In this document: positions 6,679 to 6,764 of the stretch, one piece after another
Layout of the letters: each line of letters begins with the position of its first letter
How positions within the stretch are numbered: the stretch's first letter is position 1
NCBI GenBank assembly: GCA_913030785.1
Contig: CAJWER010000167.1
Span: 1-6,764 of the forward strand
Direction: 5' to 3'
Source: an uncultured Chloroflexota bacterium
GTDB taxonomy: Bacteria; Chloroflexota; Dehalococcoidia; Lucifugimonadales; CAJWER01
Length of the DNA stretch: 6,764 nucleotides
Made by a program: the position numbers and the translations under genes
The notes under the pieces: generated by a model
Databases searched by the model: none
The model's input: the letters and a program-made list of their open reading frames with translations, nothing else
What the model was told of the DNA's origin: nothing

Positions 6679-6764
6679 CTACAAAGCCGTTCCCGAGCTT
6701 TTAGGGTCAGGCAGAGAAGTCAATTTGCTAACATGAAAGTTTTCACAAAGTCCCAGGGCAACGT

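Noticed and set aside
6246..6704. Plus-strand 152-codon open frame
   Set aside because: Its translation is rich in Pro, Arg and Ser with no recognisable pattern, and it opposes the TPR-like sequence on the minus strand.
1..6764. CRISPR array, tRNA, rRNA, insertion sequence or toxin-antitoxin pair
   Set aside because: I saw no regularly spaced repeats, no tRNA-like cloverleaf, no transposase motifs or terminal repeats, and no small paired genes on either strand.

Overview
The window reads as ordinary chromosomal DNA from a GC-rich bacterium. Hand-counted lines inside the coding core reach about 75% G+C (positions 3661-3720), falling to about 40-50% in the right-hand flank. The lineage cannot be fixed from sequence alone. 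Split HyuA/HyuB proteins, an N-acyl-D-glutamate-deacylase-like amidohydrolase and a DUF1800 protein are a combination seen in environmental Chloroflexota and Actinobacteria-like genomes, so any placement is a guess.

Layout, left to right. Positions 1-444 (minus strand) hold the N-terminal 148 codons of a DUF1800 family protein that runs off the left edge. Positions 445-650 are a divergent intergenic region with a small inverted repeat, a repeated octamer and a weak extended -10 candidate. Positions 651-2327 and 2330-4414 (plus strand) are hyuB and hyuA, the two subunits of an ATP-dependent hydantoinase/5-oxoprolinase-type enzyme, separated by only 2 nt. Positions 4415-4533 are a 119-nt gap holding an unusually regular nested inverted repeat. 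An amidohydrolase of the D-aminoacylase/N-acyl-D-glutamate deacylase type follows (about 4540-5916, plus strand). Positions 5917-5987 form a convergent spacer with a short hairpin. The rest (5988-6764) is less GC-rich and contains two minus-strand remnants: the C-terminal end of a family 3 solute-binding protein (open frame 5988-6299), and a TPR-like C-terminal fragment (6277-6678) whose upstream reading frame looks broken.

Functionally, hyuB, hyuA and the deacylase form a plausible catabolic cassette. HyuAB would open a cyclic amide (hydantoin, 5-oxoproline or a related lactam) at the expense of ATP, and the amidohydrolase would remove an N-acyl or N-carbamoyl group to release an amino acid, possibly of the D series. 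The order and orientation support this, but the substrate cannot be read from the sequence. The right flank looks like a decaying area. I found no CRISPR array, tRNA, rRNA, insertion sequence or convincing novel system.
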